DNA of 64,000 nucleotides from Amphibalanus amphitrite. Its lineage: Eukaryota; Arthropoda; Thecostraca; Balanomorpha; Balanidae. Below, piece by piece: positions 11,382-22,333 of this stretch; position 1 is the first letter of the stretch, and every line of letters starts with the position of its first letter. The translations under genes were made by a program, and so were the position numbers. The notes beneath the pieces are model-generated. The model was not told the origin of the DNA, ran no database searches, and saw only the letters and a list, made by a program, of their open reading frames with translations. The DNA is taken from the NCBI RefSeq assembly GCF_019059575.1, contig NW_024881699.1:186001-250000 (forward strand), read 5' to 3'.

Positions 11382-13411
11382 CTGCGGACACAGGGAGGGA
11401 GATGGTCAGTCGAGTGTTGTTATCGGTTAAATTGGGTTTGTGAAAATGAAATAGATGGCAAGGACAGGAGGGTGACTGAAACAGCATGGCGCGGCCGCGC
11501 GGCAAGTAGTAAAACTAAGCAATTAGGCACTCAAAGGGCAAAGTTGCGATAAAAATCACAATGGTTTCAGTGAAATTACGCTGAATGCAGGTAGAAACTA
11601 AGTCGGCGACTTTTATGTTGCAGCGTTTTGCGTCTTGGAGACAAACAGACAATGTGAGCGGCCCGTTAGTCATTAGCGTTTCATCCGTTACATTTATGCA
11701 TTTACTTTCGGAAGAGTAACTTGAAATGAAGGCAAAATGCGTTCACTTTTACCATTGTGGCTGTGAATGAGCTTCATTGTCTTGTCGTATAAGGGAATCA
11801 AAGTATTGATTAATTTGACCACTCAGGATTGCGCTTCACGCAACTATTCTTCCGTCAAGTGATAAATATCTCTAAAAATGAAAGCAATCCTGACTGGAAA
11901 GAGTAGGCAGATGCACTTAGCGATTGGGCATTGTTCCGAGACTCCACGTGAAGATGCAAACAACTCTCCCGAAATCAGGTGACGATCTCTGACGCAGTAA
12001 GATCACGGAAAGCTCGCCGTGGCGCCGCCGAGTTCTAGAGAGACCTATCGCAAATCGGGGCCCGGCTTCGTGACGGCGGTTGGCGCGCAGTGTATCTGAA
12101 GAGGTCTGCCCTCGGTGAGCGCTGCACAGGGACGGGCGTCACTGCGTGACATCCTCCTCAGCGGAACAATGGAGCGCCGAAAAGATGGGTGGGTGAGAGT
12201 GACAGCGTCGCCCACCAAAGGGCCCACAAGTCTCACCGCCAGTCACCGGAACCGACAGAACCATCGAACTTTTCCTCCGCCGCTGCACAACGCATGCCTC
12301 CACGATAACCAGCGCAGGGTGAAATAGCCGCTACTTCCACTGACCACATAGGGACATGGGACTGAAAAATGTCTCAGAAAGTCGCTTTCATCGTCGCATA
12401 GTAAGACCCGGACAGACAGCGACCCATCCGTTCCCACGGGAATCGAAGAAATACAGCTAGACTGTTGGGTTTACCACACCAACTAACCTCTCCCAAACCG
12501 CAACAAAAGTCCACGCACTTTGGCACCGCGGAACATTCGAGATCGCGCCAGGGACCTGCTCTCGGAGGGCGTCTCGCGGCGGGCGACACCTCTGTTCTGG
12601 TCCGGCGTGAGAGCGGACCTCTGAGTCAGACGTCACGGTTCAGGTCCGAGGATAACCCGTGGGAACTCTGGGAGCGGCCCGGCACATCCAAGAAAACGTC
12701 ACCCGGTCGAGTCGAGTCAAGTCGAACTGCAGAGAGACATCGTAGTGCACACCGGTGACAACTGTGGGTGGACGACTCGTCTTCGAAAACCCGGAAGCAC
12801 GACTTTTCTGAGATTCTCCTCAATCGCTACGGGTGTGGTGGCATGTTTCGGTAAGCCTAATGAAGCTAATGAAATGTCAATGACCTAAGAAATCAGCGAT
12901 CGACGTGTTTATTCCATCCACGAGTAGGCACGTTATCTACGGCTCCGTTAATTGCGCATCGAACAAGGTATGCGGTAATTGCGCTGTTCAATCACTGGAT
13001 TGCCATCGCTGAGATAATTGTGCCATCGGGTCAGGCGCGTCAGCACGCCCGTACTCTGGGTACCGCCAGCGATGCTGTCATTTTACATTTACACCTCGCG
13101 GTACCATACAAGGTAAATCCCCCGCCGGTACTGAACAGCATCCTCCAGTGAGCTACTGAATACAAACAACTCGTTACGGTGACCGCAGCAATACACCGCG
13201 GCGAGCCCCGTTCGACAGAGCTCGTTTCACCAAGCACGGTTGGTCACACCTTCCTTACACAGTACCGGGAGGCGGCAGTCGCCAAACGTCACCACAGAGG
13301 AAAGGGCAACAAAACGTTCATGTCAAACCACACAGGATACCGATATACCTCGCCATAGTGTTTGAATTAGTCCAAGCTACGACAAAAAAATGCGCGAGTG
13401 GGTCGGTTTAA

Positions 13412-14471
13412 AGGTAGTGTGCCAGCTTTCCTGGACCGTATGGAGTTAATGGCCCAGATAAGGAGAACCGGATTTTTAGAACTTATCCATACCTTCAAAA
13501 CTCATGGAAACGTCTTAAATTCTTCAAATTTTGAGTACCCCAGTGCGAAATTCGCCCCGACGGGTTGTCGGTCGTACCCCAACCACATTTCACACCACTA
13601 TGAACAATAAATGCACACACTGAAATCGCTATTACCGATATGCTCATCCAATCAAGTTTCGATAAACCCGTTCATCATCATCTCCTGCGGTTTCGAACAC
13701 GCCTGTTAGGTGGTGCGGTAGACCGCGCCCAAAGCCAGGGCCCCGGTAACGTGAGGTAGCCGAGTCGGGGCAGCGTGCGCTGACCCAAGCCGGGGCCGCG
13801 CGTCCTCCCGGTGTCATGTGATAGCCCGGGGGATGCGGTAGACCGCGCCCAAAGCTGCGGCCCCGGCTTGGGTCAGCGCACGCTGCACCGACTCGGCTAC
13901 CTCACGTTACCGGGGCCCTGGCTTTGGGCGCGGCTTCTGCTCATACTTTGTGGTGCGGTGGTGGTGCGTCGGGCCGCGCGCTCTGACTTCGGCCAAGAAA
14001 AATGCGTCAGCTGATCATTGTCATTTCTGCCACTTGCGTGTGGTGAAATGGGGTCATAACTTAAGAGACGGCTTTTCCATATCAATTATTTTACATAAAA
14101 TCATATTTCAAACCATAAATAATGTTCGACAGCCAAATAAAAGAAACAATAACAATACAGGCTTACAGTTAAAGGCTCGACATTGTGTTGTCTACGATTA
14201 GACAGCTGATAACTCATTCCCGTACGTCGTAACTCTATAATGACCTTTGCTTATTGTCACATGTGCGCCGCATTCGCGATTGTTGCCGACGCCTGTTTGC
14301 AGCTCAGCCCACTACAGTTGTTATACATATCGAAAAACCGATAAACTTTTAGGCGAAAAAGGCACTATTCCAGGCCCATTTTTGATTTTTGTTGCGATAT
14401 TAGGTAAAAACAGAAGCTTCTTTTCCTAGGAAAAATAAAATGGGGAATCTTTCAAAGGTGGCACACTACCT
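13412..14471. mobile_element. TTAA-flanked DNA element, 1,060 bp
   Basis: The inverted ends AGGTAGTGTGCCA (13412-13424 and 14459-14471) extend with mismatches to about 18 bp. TTAA borders both sides (13408-13411 and 14472-14475), as for piggyBac-type transposition. No transposase frame. The interior is AT-rich except for a GC-rich palindrome at 13723-13934, which looks like a second, nested element. Confidence 0.82.
13713..13945. repeat. GC-rich palindrome nested in the TTAA element
   Basis: 13723-13799 and about 13857-13934 are reverse complements with few mismatches. In addition, TGCGGTAGACCGCGCCCAAA occurs as a direct repeat at about 13715 and 13834. The sharp change from AT-rich host to GC-rich palindrome suggests an insertion or an inverted duplication inside the element. 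Confidence 0.82.
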
Positions 14472-15397
14472 TTAAGACGACTGGCGCGGAGGTACGGCAG
14501 TTGGTGCCAATCGGCCGGCCCACGTCACGGGGTGACTGTGTTCATGAGCTCACGAAACAGGAAGTCGGTCAGCCCGACATCTGATGACCGTCGGCCGGGT
14601 GGCGCCAGGCCGATCCGAGATTTGGTGGGGGTTCTCACGGCGGTCACGACCCAGACCACGTCATCACGGAGCGACTAAAAACGTCACTTGTCACAGCACA
14701 TCATCGCGGGGTGACGGGCGGTGTCAGACGCCATACACCGCACTACGATTGACCGCACTGGAGGGTCAACAGACTTATCGACCGGTAGATGCGGTCAAAT
14801 ATTTATTAACAGCACCACTCAACACGGATTTATTAACGATACCCATCAATCCGCAAAAAAATCTAGACCTAGCACCAGGAAGATTTTCTGGTCGGAATTC
14901 CCAAATCAAACAAAGAAGAGAAGCACCCCCCCCCCCCAAGAATATCCTCAAAAGGGGCCTAAAACATCCACTACCGCCATTCCCAGTAGCATCAGCATCC
15001 AACTTGCTACCCGGTGGCCGGTAGGCCACCCAGTCGCTTGGCTGGGTGCCTAATCTAAGCACAAGGCCAGCACGGGGCCGGCACGGACCCGGTGCTGTCT
15101 CCGCGGCCGTCCCCGCCGAGCCGGACCCACTTCCGCCGGCCGCGCGAGGAAACTACGCTCCCAACGAGCGCGGCGGCGGGTATACTCGACGAGTGACCAA
15201 CACTCGGCGACGCCGGTACGAGCGACTTTTGGAGCGTGGCCGGCGAGGTGTTTTATGTGGAAGTGGGGAAACGTTATGAAACCGAAGGTGCTAATCGGCG
15301 CCGAGAAAACTCAGGATTAGGCTTCATTCATCATTGGGTGGTTTCTACACAGTAGGCTACAATCAAAAGCAATCGATCAGTATTTCATTTTTTTTTT

Positions 15398-16386
15398 CCA
15401 ACATTTATTGACAATCCATCGACACAATAGGGCTTTCAAAACCCCCACAACGTGCGAGTAATATTTCAAATATTTGGCAAGCGTACACGCTGGCATACAA
15501 TGCTGGCAATATTCACAAATCGGACGCCACATTTCAACTGCATTTTAACTATAGGCGGCGGCCGAGCTATAAAATAGAGCTCGCCACCACCACGCGACGT
15601 GGTGTGGCCCGCCTGGTCAAGCCGCCCCGGTGTCTTTTCATGGACTAAACTAAACGCGGCGGGCCATCAGCCACCGCCCGCGCCGCCCGGCGAAGGGGTA
15701 TCGCGGGCGGCGCCCCCTATCCACCGGCCGGGCGTGCGAGCCGTCGACTTGTAGGGCCGGCGCCCCGCACGCCCGGCCGGCCGACCGGCCCCAGTCGAAG
15801 AGGCCGGTCCCGGGTTGGCCCGGATGGGTCTTGGGAGCGGTGGCTGATTTTTTTTTATTAACAGACACACAAACCAAAAGCAGCAGCAGCACGTACGCAA
15901 GCGCACTTAATGATGCTCAAACCGGTGAGGCCGGTCACAACGGCGCCCACGGCGACAGCGAGCAGCGGCAGCGGCAGCGGCGCGACGGCAGCAGCGACAG
16001 AGTATCCTATGTATAGGGTAAGTAAGACACCGAAGACCGAGGAGCCCGACGCGCGGAAACGGCGCTCACCACGTCGCCCGCCGGCCACGCCCCCCGCCGG
16101 AACCAGCCCCCGCCACCGGCAGCGCCAGCAGAGGCCCGCACCGCCCGCGCACGCCACCGCGCGAGCTCGCCGGTCCGCCGGTCCCCGCCCGCGTCGGCAG
16201 GGCCGCCAACGGGCCCCGCCCCGCCAGCCAGAGCACTGATTAACGTGATAAGAGCCATTGTACCTACAAATCGGGCAATTGGCGGCGCGTTTCGTCCGGC
16301 CCCGGCCCGCAGGCAGCTGCGTGCGCTGCGCATCTCCTTACGCACAACTTGGCAATGGATGGTAAGCTTGTGACTACACGAGCTGA
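15398..16386 (-). other. LINE 3' UTR
   Basis: About 990 nt from the ORF2 stop to the A tail, very GC-rich in the middle (15550-16320). It includes a CGGCAG-type repeat near 15960-16000. Just before the tail it turns AT-rich and ends AATAAATGTTGG then A10, a normal polyadenylation arrangement. A second AATAAA-like stretch (TTAATAAAAAAAAA) lies at about 15849-15862 and could be an alternative or older 3' end. Confidence 0.75.
15403..15408 (-). terminator. LINE polyadenylation signal AATAAA
   Basis: The minus strand reads AATAAATGTTGG immediately before the A tail. It is correctly spaced for cleavage at the tail and in sense orientation with hook. Confidence 0.75.
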
Positions 16387-19300
16387 CTACTCGTGTTGTA
16401 AAATGTTTTTCAATGCCCCCCATTTCGATTCAAACACCCTTATTTTGTTGACGTGTCTAGCTGTTATTATTTCAGTTTCAGCTTCGCGCTTTAATTTATA
16501 TTTAAAATGTACTACGTTTGGAATAGCTTCCTTCGATCGTGCTTCGCATATTACTTGTTTCATCAAGGTTAAAATGAGTACTTCAATTGGGTTTAGGTTT
16601 TGTACGAAAAATATTGTTTTTGGAGTTATTTGAAGTGTAAATTGGTGTGTAGATTGTAAGAATACTTTTATGTCGGTAATGAAACTCTGAACTTCGGTAC
16701 AGGACCAAAACATGTGCGCTAAAGTTTCTGCGTGTCTGTGACAAAACGTACATTTATCATCGTCTTTCACATTGATGATATTCAGAAATTTGTTTGTAGT
16801 GAGAAATCTGTTAACTATTCGGTAATGTAGCATAATGAGTCGTGTTGAATGTGTGGCGTTCATTACAGCCACTGTGCTATCCTCTACAAAGTGTCCAATA
16901 TCTGTCATCCATTTCTGTCTTAGACGCTCATCCGCATTCTTTGTTTCGGCTTTCTTTGATTGTATTGCCATCTGATATGCATAGCGTGAGAACTTCGCAT
17001 GATTCATAACGAGATTTAATCTCGTTGGTATTATTGGTTTCGGTATGTCGTCGAAAGATTGACGTCTCACACATTCAGGTAAACTTCTCACGAGGCTTGA
17101 ATAGCACAGAATGGTCATTCTTATTCCAAACCTATCTTGCACCGCCTCCCTCGTCATTATCCGCCCAGTTTGTTCGTCAATCAAATCTGCTATGAACCTA
17201 AGTCCTTTTTCGTTCCAATTTTTCACGATAGAACAGCTATATTTCGAATAGTCCGAGAACCATAGGCTCTCATTTAGTATACCGACATCGTCTGGGCTAT
17301 AGTCTATGCTAAAGCGGCTGTACGCCTCCAAAACATCCTGCCAGAATGGATTGTTTATTTTGGAGCGGATCCTTAATAACTTTTTGCTTCCAAATTGAGG
17401 AATGCTTTCAACACATGGTACTTCATTCTCAGCTAGTCTTACCCACGAAGCTTTAGATTCCCTTAACCTCTTAAGCCATGTCAATTTAAGGCTTTGGACG
17501 AAAGCTTTAATATCGATCATTTGCAATCCACCTGCAGCGTAACTTTGTATCGTTTTGGCTCTTTTTATAGGATCCCTTCCCCCATTCCACACAAAAGAAA
17601 AGAAAATGCGTTCTAGCTTTTTGAGTATGAATTGTGAAGGATTAGGCAGAACAGTTAATAAGTGAACTAGCTTCGACAACAATAAAGACTTAATCACAGT
17701 TATTTTTCCCAGTTGAGTAAGATTTCGCCTCCGCCATTGCGCTATTTCTTTGTTAATCTGAGCGATTTTTGATTCCAAGTTCGTTTCAGTTATTCCCTTA
17801 TTGTTGTTAGAGAAAGTTATTCCTAAAATCTTTATTTGACTAACCCATTTACAGCCGAAGTTCTCAGACTCGTATCGCCGAGGGTCTACCCCGAGAGGAA
17901 GACATGCTGTTTTTTCTATGTTGAGTTTTAGGCCAGAGAAATTTGAAAATGTTTCTAATTCTGATAGTGCTCCTCGTATTGAACTTGCCTCACCGTCAAG
18001 AAATAATACCGTGTCGTCCGCATATTGCATGATTTTTACTTCGCTATCAGGAGAGAGCTGGATACCAGATAGTATCCGAGATTGTTTGATTTGATTTGCT
18101 AGAACATTAACAGCCAAATTGAATAGGTATCCTGATACCGGATCCCCTTGACGTATACCGCACTTCAGATATATCTTTTCTCCCAAGAAACCGTTTAACA
18201 GTATTCTTGAGAAATTTTCGTCACTCATATATATGTTCGTTAACATGGCTCTGAAATTTGCTCCAAACTTACTATACTTTAAAACTTTGGAAACGAAGTC
18301 CCAAGATAAGGAATCGAATGCAGCTTCAAAATCTGCGGAAATTATAACACCTGTCTTTCGATCTTCTGACAGTTTTTGTATTACGTCATAAACAAGCCTG
18401 GTATTTTCCCCGATGTATCGTCCCTTGACATACGCTGTTTGACAGGGGTCAGTCAATTTGTCTATTACCCGTTGCAGCCGTGCTGCAATGGCAGATGATA
18501 TGATTTTAAAATCAGTGTTAAGGAGGGTGATCGGACGCCATGCTTTGACCTGGTCCGGAGACTGACCTGCTTTCGGAATCATCGTAATGACTCCTTCTCT
18601 ATGCGAAGAAATTACTTTATTTTTTCCTGAACAGAAAACATATGCTCTATGAAGGAAATGCCCTAAAATGTTCCAAAAGTGTTTAAAGAATGATGATGTG
18701 TACCCGTTCGGGCCCGGAGACTTCCCGCTTTTCATCTTTCGCATTGCATTAGTTAACTCCTCGTATGATAACGGCAATTCGAGAGCGTCGCGCTCTGGAT
18801 CGCTTAGTGTTTCTGTAACGTTTCTTCTGATAAATTCGTCCGTATTTGACGGCAAATTGTGTTGTCTAGTATATTTACTCGCTAGGCTGTCTGTAAATGT
18901 TTCCAGAATAGAGCTAGTTGTTGTTAAAATTTGCTCTCCAGTTTTAATGATTCCAACTGATTTTCTCAAGGCATTTCTTTTCTCCAAGCCGAGAAAGTAC
19001 TTTGACGAGCGCTCACCCTCCTCGTGCCACCTTGTCCTCGAGCGCACGATCAGACCGTTTATCAGAGGCCTTCTCATGTTTTCCAATTGTTCTTTATACT
19101 GTTCCAGGACGGCCGCACTACTTTCAGTTTTTGCTTCAAAATATTCTGTTTGAGCTCTTTCTATTTTCATTAACAGTTCTCTTTCTTTTTCTTTATCCCG
19201 CTTAGCTTTTTGTTTAGCAAATTTAACAGTTTCCCCGCGTATCATCATGAGTAGCGTTTCGTAAAATAGGTCCTCGTTTATTTGAAACTTAATATCTTTG

Positions 19301-20166
19301 TAGTTGTACTCATCAGTTAGAAACTCATTCGAATATATCGGTAACGCATATTGTTTGACAGTGGACTCAATACATTTCCGCACCCCTACCAAGTAATCTT
19401 CATTGCTCAATAGGGACTCATTGAATTTCCATAGCCCTGGGCCTCGGGAAGCATCGTTGCTTTTGATTTCTATTGTAATAATATTGTGGTCTGTCCTATA
19501 TCCCGGCAAAATGTTTTGGCTGATGCACAAGCTACATAAATGTTCGCTTATAAAGAACATGTCTAATCTAGCTACCTTGTTGGGTCCCTTCCACGTGAAT
19601 TCATGCTTATCTGGGTTATAAAATCTCCAGATATCAATGATTCTATGCTGATTACACATCGTGGTGAATGCATTTCTGGCATTAATATTATTTTCTCGAA
19701 CATATCCATGACAGTCTTTTTGATAATTCATCACAAAATTTAAGTCTCCACCCAAAATGATGTGATCGCATTCGACACTTTCCAGTTTTTCGCCTATTTC
19801 CCGATAAAATTCTGGCTCGTCTTTGTTTGGACCGTATATGCACCCAAACACATATGTGTCTGTCCCTATTTTACATCCAATAATAGCATAATTACCTCTC
19901 CTGCAAACGAATTCAAAGAGCATGGTATGTTGAAGACCTTTGTCGATCAAAATTGAGGTTCCTCTACTGTTGTTTGTGAAGCAAGAATGGTATGTCTTAC
20001 CCCGCCACAGCGAGTTTAGAAACTGAACTTTATTTTCTGTGAGGTGAGTATCCTGAAGGAAGATAATGTCAAAGTTCATAGTTCTCAGGTAATGCATAAC
20101 ATCTCTGCGTTTCTCTTGTCCTCCCAGACCCCGGACATTTACTGATGCAATTTTAATGTTTCTCAT
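16387..20166 (-). CDS. LINE ORF2: endonuclease-reverse transcriptase
   Basis: This 1,259-residue uninterrupted ORF makes the enzyme for target-primed reverse transcription. N-terminal apurinic-like endonuclease (1-235): Asn10 in SVNVRG, LQDTHL (38-42; the usual acidic residue is Asp39 rather than Glu), GGDLNFV (Asp141, Asn143), RLD (200-202) and TDH (Asp226, His227). Reverse transcriptase (about 470-770): GKSPGPNGYTSSFFKHFW, AWRPITLLNTDFKI, SADFEAAFD (catalytic Asp612), GIRQGDPVSGYLF, and YADD (715-718). C-terminus: a CX2CX8HX4C knuckle (Cys1139, Cys1142, His1151, Cys1156). Only ORF1 precedes it on the element. All catalytic positions I can check are filled, so activity is plausible. Confidence 0.95.
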   Translation of the reverse strand: MRNIKIASVNVRGLGGQEKRRDVMHYLRTMNFDIIFLQDTHLTENKVQFLNSLWRGKTYHSCFTNNSRGTSILIDKGLQHTMLFEFVCRRGNYAIIGCKIGTDTYVFGCIYGPNKDEPEFYREIGEKLESVECDHIILGGDLNFVMNYQKDCHGYVRENNINARNAFTTMCNQHRIIDIWRFYNPDKHEFTWKGPNKVARLDMFFISEHLCSLCISQNILPGYRTDHNIITIEIKSNDASRGPGLWKFNESLLSNEDYLVGVRKCIESTVKQYALPIYSNEFLTDEYNYKDIKFQINEDLFYETLLMMIRGETVKFAKQKAKRDKEKERELLMKIERAQTEYFEAKTESSAAVLEQYKEQLENMRRPLINGLIVRSRTRWHEEGERSSKYFLGLEKRNALRKSVGIIKTGEQILTTTSSILETFTDSLASKYTRQHNLPSNTDEFIRRNVTETLSDPERDALELPLSYEELTNAMRKMKSGKSPGPNGYTSSFFKHFWNILGHFLHRAYVFCSGKNKVISSHREGVITMIPKAGQSPDQVKAWRPITLLNTDFKIISSAIAARLQRVIDKLTDPCQTAYVKGRYIGENTRLVYDVIQKLSEDRKTGVIISADFEAAFDSLSWDFVSKVLKYSKFGANFRAMLTNIYMSDENFSRILLNGFLGEKIYLKCGIRQGDPVSGYLFNLAVNVLANQIKQSRILSGIQLSPDSEVKIMQYADDTVLFLDGEASSIRGALSELETFSNFSGLKLNIEKTACLPLGVDPRRYESENFGCKWVSQIKILGITFSNNNKGITETNLESKIAQINKEIAQWRRRNLTQLGKITVIKSLLLSKLVHLLTVLPNPSQFILKKLERIFFSFVWNGGRDPIKRAKTIQSYAAGGLQMIDIKAFVQSLKLTWLKRLRESKASWVRLAENEVPCVESIPQFGSKKLLRIRSKINNPFWQDVLEAYSRFSIDYSPDDVGILNESLWFSDYSKYSCSIVKNWNEKGLRFIADLIDEQTGRIMTREAVQDRFGIRMTILCYSSLVRSLPECVRRQSFDDIPKPIIPTRLNLVMNHAKFSRYAYQMAIQSKKAETKNADERLRQKWMTDIGHFVEDSTVAVMNATHSTRLIMLHYRIVNRFLTTNKFLNIINVKDDDKCTFCHRHAETLAHMFWSCTEVQSFITDIKVFLQSTHQFTLQITPKTIFFVQNLNPIEVLILTLMKQVICEARSKEAIPNVVHFKYKLKREAETEIITARHVNKIRVFESKWGALKNILQHE

Positions 20167-20418
20167 AAAATGTTAGTGTTTGTCTCTCGACCTTAGACGC
20201 GGTGCTGAACTTTGCTCTAAACCAAAGCTTCATTTTCCTTTTTGCACTACTTTGTTGTATGTGTTGCTGAGACAATATAGTAATACATTGGACATAGCTT
20301 TCTCCTGGTGCGTTACGGTACGGCCGATCCGTCCAGTGACCATACTCACGAAAAGGGTGCCACACTGCATCTGCAACCCGGGCCGGGACCGGACGATTCG
20401 CGACAGAACGGCCCCCTC

Positions 20419-21814
20419 GCACACAGGTCCGTCTCGAATTCAAATGTGGACAAAACCTCTAGCGCAAAAACTACGGAAGCTAGAGATGTGATAAGGGGCT
20501 CAAATGAAAGCAGATGAATCACGCTCTTTGAAAATGAGAAATATTTCTGCCATTTTAAACCACATTTTTTGCGATACGCGAAATTTTGAAGAGGGATTAT
20601 TTTAGGGCTCGTAAAAAAACACTTTTGTCTGGGATCATCGGTTCCCTTCCTGCGTCTGGCTGCATTTGGTGAGAGTATGAAAAGTGCAAAATATGAAATC
20701 ATTCCGACGCGTTTTACTATGTGCGCTTTTACTTTGAAAAATTTCAAAAATGCATTGGAGGTCAAAAATGAAAACTCGTTACTGATTTGGGCCTATAATA
20801 CGTAAAATGATGAGAGGATTCCAAATCTGGTCGTAACATTCAAATCGGAGAACATTTGACCCCTGTTTTGGCAAAAAAAAACGTCAAAAATAGGCAAAAT
20901 ATCCAATTTGGGCAAATTTGGACAGTTTTTGGCCAAAACAGGAGTCAAATGTTCTCCGATTTGAATTTTGCGACCAGATTTGGAATCCTCTCATCATTTT
21001 ACATGTTATAGACCTAAATTTATAACAATTTTTCACATGTGGATTTTTTTCCTCCAATGCATTTGTGAAAATTTTCAAAGTAAAGGTGCACATATTAAAA
21101 CGCGTCGGATTGATTTCATATTTTGCACTTTTCATACTCTCACCAAATGCAAGCAGACGCCCGCTGGCAACCAGCCAATATTGACCTCGGTCGACCCTGA
21201 CCCAGCCTAGCAACAGCTGACGCTGACTCGCGGGTCAGCCGGCCGGCCGAATCCGCCCGACATCACATCACTTCTGCCCCCATAGCAAACGTTTGACCAC
21301 TGATGCCCAGCTAATTCTTTCGGGAACCGTTTGTGAACGTTCTCAGGCTCATTTTAAGCCATTCGAATTTTGGGGGGTGATTGATGATTTTCTTGTAGGC
21401 CTTTGTCAAGTATGCGATGAGTGAAAATGCGGACTGTGATGCATGTGCCCGAACATTGCTAATTAGCATGGCATTGATGACGAGCTAAAACATTATTTTT
21501 GGTACCAAAATTTTCAGCACGAACCATGCAACACAGCGATGCCCATTTATTGCAGTTTCGATCAAATTATTACAATGTTACAGTCACTCAAAGTTGCGCG
21601 CGTTTCACATGTCTTTTGGGTCTACCATGCGCTTCCAAAGAAGTTCCAGGTTCACGACTGCGGTGAGCGGAGATCAGGTGGTTAAAAAATATGCCGAAGG
21701 TGATTTCAGATGCTTCAATCCGTTTTGTGTTAAAAAATCACTCACTGAAGGAATTTAAAAATGGTCGTTATTCGAGGTTTTGGCCACATTTGAAATTGCG
21801 ATGGATCTGTGTGC
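20419..21814. mobile_element. foldback element nested in the LINE spacer
   Basis: Outer inverted ends start GCACACAG(G/A)TCC and continue to ATTTCAAATGTGG-CAAAACCTC (20419-20463 and about 21769-21814). They are flanked by CTC on both sides (20416-20418 and 21815-21817), a possible 3-bp target duplication. Inner arms are long: 20651-20895 and 20925-21167 are reverse complements at high identity, around a ~30-bp centre near 20910. About 500 bp (21180-21690) has no counterpart on the left. No coding capacity. Foldback shape plus a 3-bp duplication would fit a PIF/Harbinger-type MITE, but this is tentative. Confidence 0.8.
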
Positions 21815-22048
21815 CTCGGCGGGCGCCAGTTGGCATCCGGAGACGCGGGGCGCGGCAGCATGGCCACCCACACCAGCGGGTGGACCGCGGGACCGACGGC
21901 CGCCGCAACGCGCACGACCGGCACAGACCGCCACAGGCGCCGCCAGCGACGGGCGCCGGCACCGACGGAGACCGCGGCCGAAGCACACCAGAGGCGGCGC
22001 CGATCACACATCGAGCTCCTCGGCTCCCATTGCACGTGTAGAAGAGTC

Positions 22049-22078
22049 CGACCCCGCCGCCGCCGCCGCCGCCGCCGC
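22049..22078. repeat. (CCG)n trinucleotide repeat
   Basis: About nine CCG units on the plus strand within the LINE spacer. It opens several fake poly-Arg/Ala/Gly frames. Confidence 0.9.
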
Positions 22079-22333
22079 AGACACTCACAGCCGATGCACC
22101 AGCCGAGATCGTCGTCTGCAAGGCAGACATGGGACAACGCAGAACGAGAACGAGAACACAATTGACGAGTAGACATGCACACACATCAAACATCAAAATC
22201 AACAACGATCCTTTATCGTCGAGTAAGTAAGCGACTAGCAGAAAGTGAACACGTGCTGGTAAGCGAACTTCGCAAAGCTGTATTAGTGCGTCAAGCGTGA
22301 ACGAGCAACCTTGACACATATATATGAGTACGC

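Larger units (their letters stand above)
20167..22333 (-). other. LINE inter-ORF spacer with nested insertion
   Basis: 2,167 nt separate ORF1 from ORF2. Removing the foldback element (20419-21814) and its 3-bp duplication leaves about 770 nt. The retained part includes a (CCG)n run near 22049-22078 and a GC-rich segment 21818-22170 with chance open frames. No conserved coding seen. Confidence 0.75.

Noticed and set aside
18668-19153. 161-codon plus-strand frame
   Set aside because: Antisense shadow of the LINE ORF2.
21742-22319. Minus-strand frames of 146 and 183 codons
   Set aside because: Driven by the CCG repeat and GC-rich LINE spacer; low-complexity Arg/Gly/Ala translation.
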